Shown piece by piece: positions 61,540-64,000 of a DNA stretch of 64,000 nucleotides (the stretch's first letter is position 1; every line of letters starts with the position of its first letter). The position numbers were made by a program, and so were the translations under genes. The notes below the pieces were generated by a model. That model made no database searches and had not been told where the DNA came from. It was given only the letters and a program-made list of their open reading frames with translations. The stretch is taken from NCBI GenBank assembly GCA_026119935.1, contig JALRMH010000002.1:868001-932000 (forward strand). Direction: 5' to 3'. Source of the stretch: Endothia cerciana (Eukaryota; Ascomycota; Sordariomycetes; Diaporthales; Cryphonectriaceae).

Positions 61540-62427
61540 GGATAGGCCCCAAGCCACATCTCCCCCCCATCCTTCCCTCCCAGATCTGGAAGTGACCTCA
61601 GCATGCTCAGGTGGCTTGTGGTTTGACACTTTTGACAGCCTGACAGGCTTTGGGGACCTCGCAACTCAACCGGCTGGCTCCGCTTCCCTCACCTTACCCT
61701 CCCCGTGCCTCTTGGTCCCCCACTCCCCCCCCCCCCAAAAATCTCTTCTTCCTCTCCTCCCTTTCACCGTCAACATTCGGCGACCAGAGACTTCTCGAGA
61801 GGTACTTTTGGGGGGACTTTGTGATCCTCAAACTCGGCAGCATCATCCCGATTCCTGTCACCACCCATTCATTCCCCCGCTCGCCCTGGTCGTTGGGCCA
61901 GGGGGGTGAAATGATCACATCACCTTTTGAAACAGGACTGCCTTTCTCTCTCTCGCTCTCCCGGATATCGGCTCGCTCTCCAACCGAACCTCCCAGCAAG
62001 CGGTTGGTTTGCTTTTGCCCCTCGCGTCATTCGCCCAACCGCACCACGGCACGAGATCCTCCCTCGCCCTATTCAATCTTCACCACCGCGCATGAGCGAG
62101 GTCTCGACCCCTAGTCTCTCGACTCTTCAGCCCCGCTAACGAGGCCCGGATTCCTGCGAGGTTTCCAATCTCATCTCGTGCACATCTGTCTGATGCCTGC
62201 AGCTGCAGCAAGGCTACTGCAGAGTGCTCCGTGCTGGCGCTCCTGGCTGCCGGACTCGCCCTTGTCGATCGGCTCCGTTCTTTGAGCGCTGCTGTGTGCC
62301 ATAGTACCGCAGCTGGCCCCGCTGCGACTTGGGATAGCCTTTGATCTGCGTCGAGAGCAGGGCCGCCGTGCAGGGTTGCCCCCTCGCCCTTGACTGCCTA
62401 ATCTATTTCGCGCCTGCTGGCAACGTA

Positions 62428-62451
62428 CCATAGTACTCTCTGGTACTATGG
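62428..62451. repeat. Inverted repeat CCATAGTAC / GTACTATGG
   Basis: Two perfect 9-bp arms (62428-62436 and 62443-62451) are separated by 6 nt. The same 9-mer recurs as single copies elsewhere in the window, for example at 62299-62307 and 37019-37027. Confidence 0.85.
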
Positions 62452-64000
62452 ATGCGAGCCTGGGGTCTGGTCTGGTCCATCTGCATGCCAGGGGACTAAT
62501 CTTTCAGCTAACAACTCGACACACACGATTCCACATGGGGACGGTGCCCGCCCTCATCTTGCACCCATACCCGGGAGCAACCCCTTCGGTTGGCTCATGA
62601 ACGACTCTGGCCCGTCGCACATGGCTCAGGACTGCGGTGCGGAACCTCGCGGAGTGGGGAGCGCGGAATCCATCCACGCAGCCCTACGTTCACCGCTGAC
62701 CAGCACCGCTCTTCGTTCAGCTCAGCACATCTTACTGTACACGCCAGGGGATCTGTCACTGCCCGTCGTCATGTTCCGCACCAGGGACGGATTCGCGCCC
62801 GCCCTGGCGAGCCCATACAGGCGAGGCATTGCTTGCGAGACCAAATGTCGTCGGGACTGGGACGGGGACGGGGACGGCTCACTGCGCGATGACCAGTCGC
62901 ACTGCGTCAAATGACAGCAACAATCGAAAGCCAGAGCCGAAAACCCCACCAGATCATCCCGTCGCTGGCGCCGCACCAGAGCCCGTCCCTGCCGGCACGC
63001 TGGGACGCTGGCTACTGGGTACGGTTCAGTCGTTGGCGCTCGCTCTCCCTGGGCTGGCGCTCTCGCCTAAGTGGATCGCTCGCTCATTATCATCCTCTCT
63101 GTCTGGGCGGACCCGGTGCCTTGGGTCCCGCTCCAGGGCGTTGACGGAACATGCTTTTGAGGCGCTTCTCCAACAAAGCCACTGCCGCTGCCGGTCTCTT
63201 GTCGAGACTGGCCTCCCTATCTGGCCCATGGATTCAACTCTGGCTTTGAGAAGAGGCTCTTCTTGGACCCACCCCATCAGATGGGTTGGATCGGGAGGGA
63301 ACTGCACATCCTCCCTGCTTGGGAGTCCCTCCCGAAGCGCCCTGACCCAACGATGATGTGATGCTCACAGTATCAGCTCAGCTACACATGATGCTTGTAG
63401 CGCAGCTCATTCGACCTGTCGACTAAATATTCAGCACGACCTGGGGCCTTGGCATCGCCCGTACTGCCCATTTCGTATACGCAACCCAGCATCGGGGGGG
63501 TCTGCACCCGTACTACCAGGGTAGGTCTCAGTAAGCCAAATCTCGGACTTTGACAAAGCGTGAGACTCTTCTTACCTCTTCGAGAGCAAGGAGCCTGGCC
63601 GCTAACTGCTCTAGCCCAATTACAGGCAAGCAGCCAACAGCGAGGACTATCCCGTAGGGAGCCGGGATTTTACCCCCCTGCCTGAGCACCTCTCATCCAA
63701 ACCAGCTCTGATCGCTGTCCGAAAGCCGGCCTGGCTTTGCCCGCTTGAGGCTCGAAGGAGCCGGTGGATTAAGCTTTCAACCTAATCGACACTGCATGCA
63801 GCCTCTAAGCCTCGTCTCATGCCCACCTGCGGTTCAGGCCGTACATTTCTCCTGAAAATCACCTTTCCCCAACCGCTACGTGGCGCACGAAATCACCCGA
63901 GATCATTCGTCGCCTATGAGTCTCACCACTCTCCGTCCTGCAATCCATACAATCATGTCAAAAGGGCTGGCACCGGCCTCGGACGAAAGACCCCTACGGC

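Larger units (their letters stand above)
54726..64000. other. About 9.3 kb to the window end without a recognisable gene
   Basis: No conserved protein was recognised on either strand. Seen here are A-rich runs at about 55573-55591 and 57170-57192, C11 at 57035-57045, a GCCAGAT-like heptamer repeat at 60358-60400, GC-rich tandem repeats at 61361-61539, C12 at 61725-61736, and an inverted repeat of the CCATAGTAC motif at 62428-62451. Parts around 61650-62130 are CT-rich, like the leader of a plus-strand gene, but no credible coding start follows. A gene beginning beyond the window's right edge is possible. Confidence 0.5.

Noticed and set aside
61226..61909. Pro/Gly-rich open frame of 227 codons near the right end
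   Set aside because: It spans the GC-rich tandem repeats and a C12 run, begins at a non-ATG codon and has no conserved region.
1..64000. CRISPR array, insertion sequence, prophage or biosynthetic gene cluster
   Set aside because: The window is eukaryotic, with spliced fungal genes. I saw no regularly spaced repeats, transposase or integrase motifs, and no polyketide synthase, peptide synthetase or terpene synthase domains.

Overview
The window looks like nuclear DNA of a filamentous ascomycete, most likely a Sordariomycete-type Pezizomycotina. Genes carry short GT-AG introns (mostly 52-129 nt) with CTAAC/CTGAC-like branch sites. Protein sequences match fungal families throughout, including the fungus-specific DASH complex and Gin4/Hsl1-type kinases. 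There are no operons and no prokaryotic signals.

I could build nine complete protein-coding genes; the exon models below keep frame at every junction. From left to right: a Ded1/DDX3-like DEAD-box RNA helicase (1881-4060, +); a Pho85-type (Pcl) cyclin (8570-10663, -); the mRNA-export helicase SUB2 (21125-23305, -); the RNase P zinc-ribbon subunit RPR2 (24142-24630, +); the small DASH kinetochore subunit HSK3 (25015-25441, -); a ketopantoate-reductase-family protein with a long proline-rich tail (28127-30943, -); SMC5 (41252-44983, -); a Gin4/Hsl1/Cdr2-type kinase with a KA1 domain (46585-50483, +); and peroxisomal malate synthase (52615-54725, +).

The genes are mostly housekeeping and cell-cycle functions: RNA metabolism (two DEAD-box helicases, RNase P), cell-cycle control (cyclin, Hsl1-type kinase), chromosome segregation and repair (HSK3, SMC5), and C2 metabolism (malate synthase). 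They do not form a cluster with one shared job. Two pairs are divergent and could share promoters (SUB2/RPR2 and SMC5/HSL1-like), and RPR2/HSK3 converge.

Only about 17 kb of the 64 kb is coding by these models. Three gene-free blocks of roughly 9-10 kb (10.7-21.1, 31-41.2 and 54.7-64 kb) are not explained by any gene I recognise. They are mostly GC-rich and hold many stop-poor frames that look spurious. They also contain microsatellites, over twenty poly(C)/poly(G) runs of 10-15 nt, and a recurring CCATAGTAC-type motif that sometimes forms inverted repeats. I saw no transposase, reverse transcriptase, CRISPR array, rRNA or convincing tRNA. I did not find a clearly new biological system. The best leads are the noncoding sequence architecture, a 711-nt SUB2 intron, a dual N-terminus option in the reductase-like gene, and splice-donor-bearing repeats in the Ded1-like gene.
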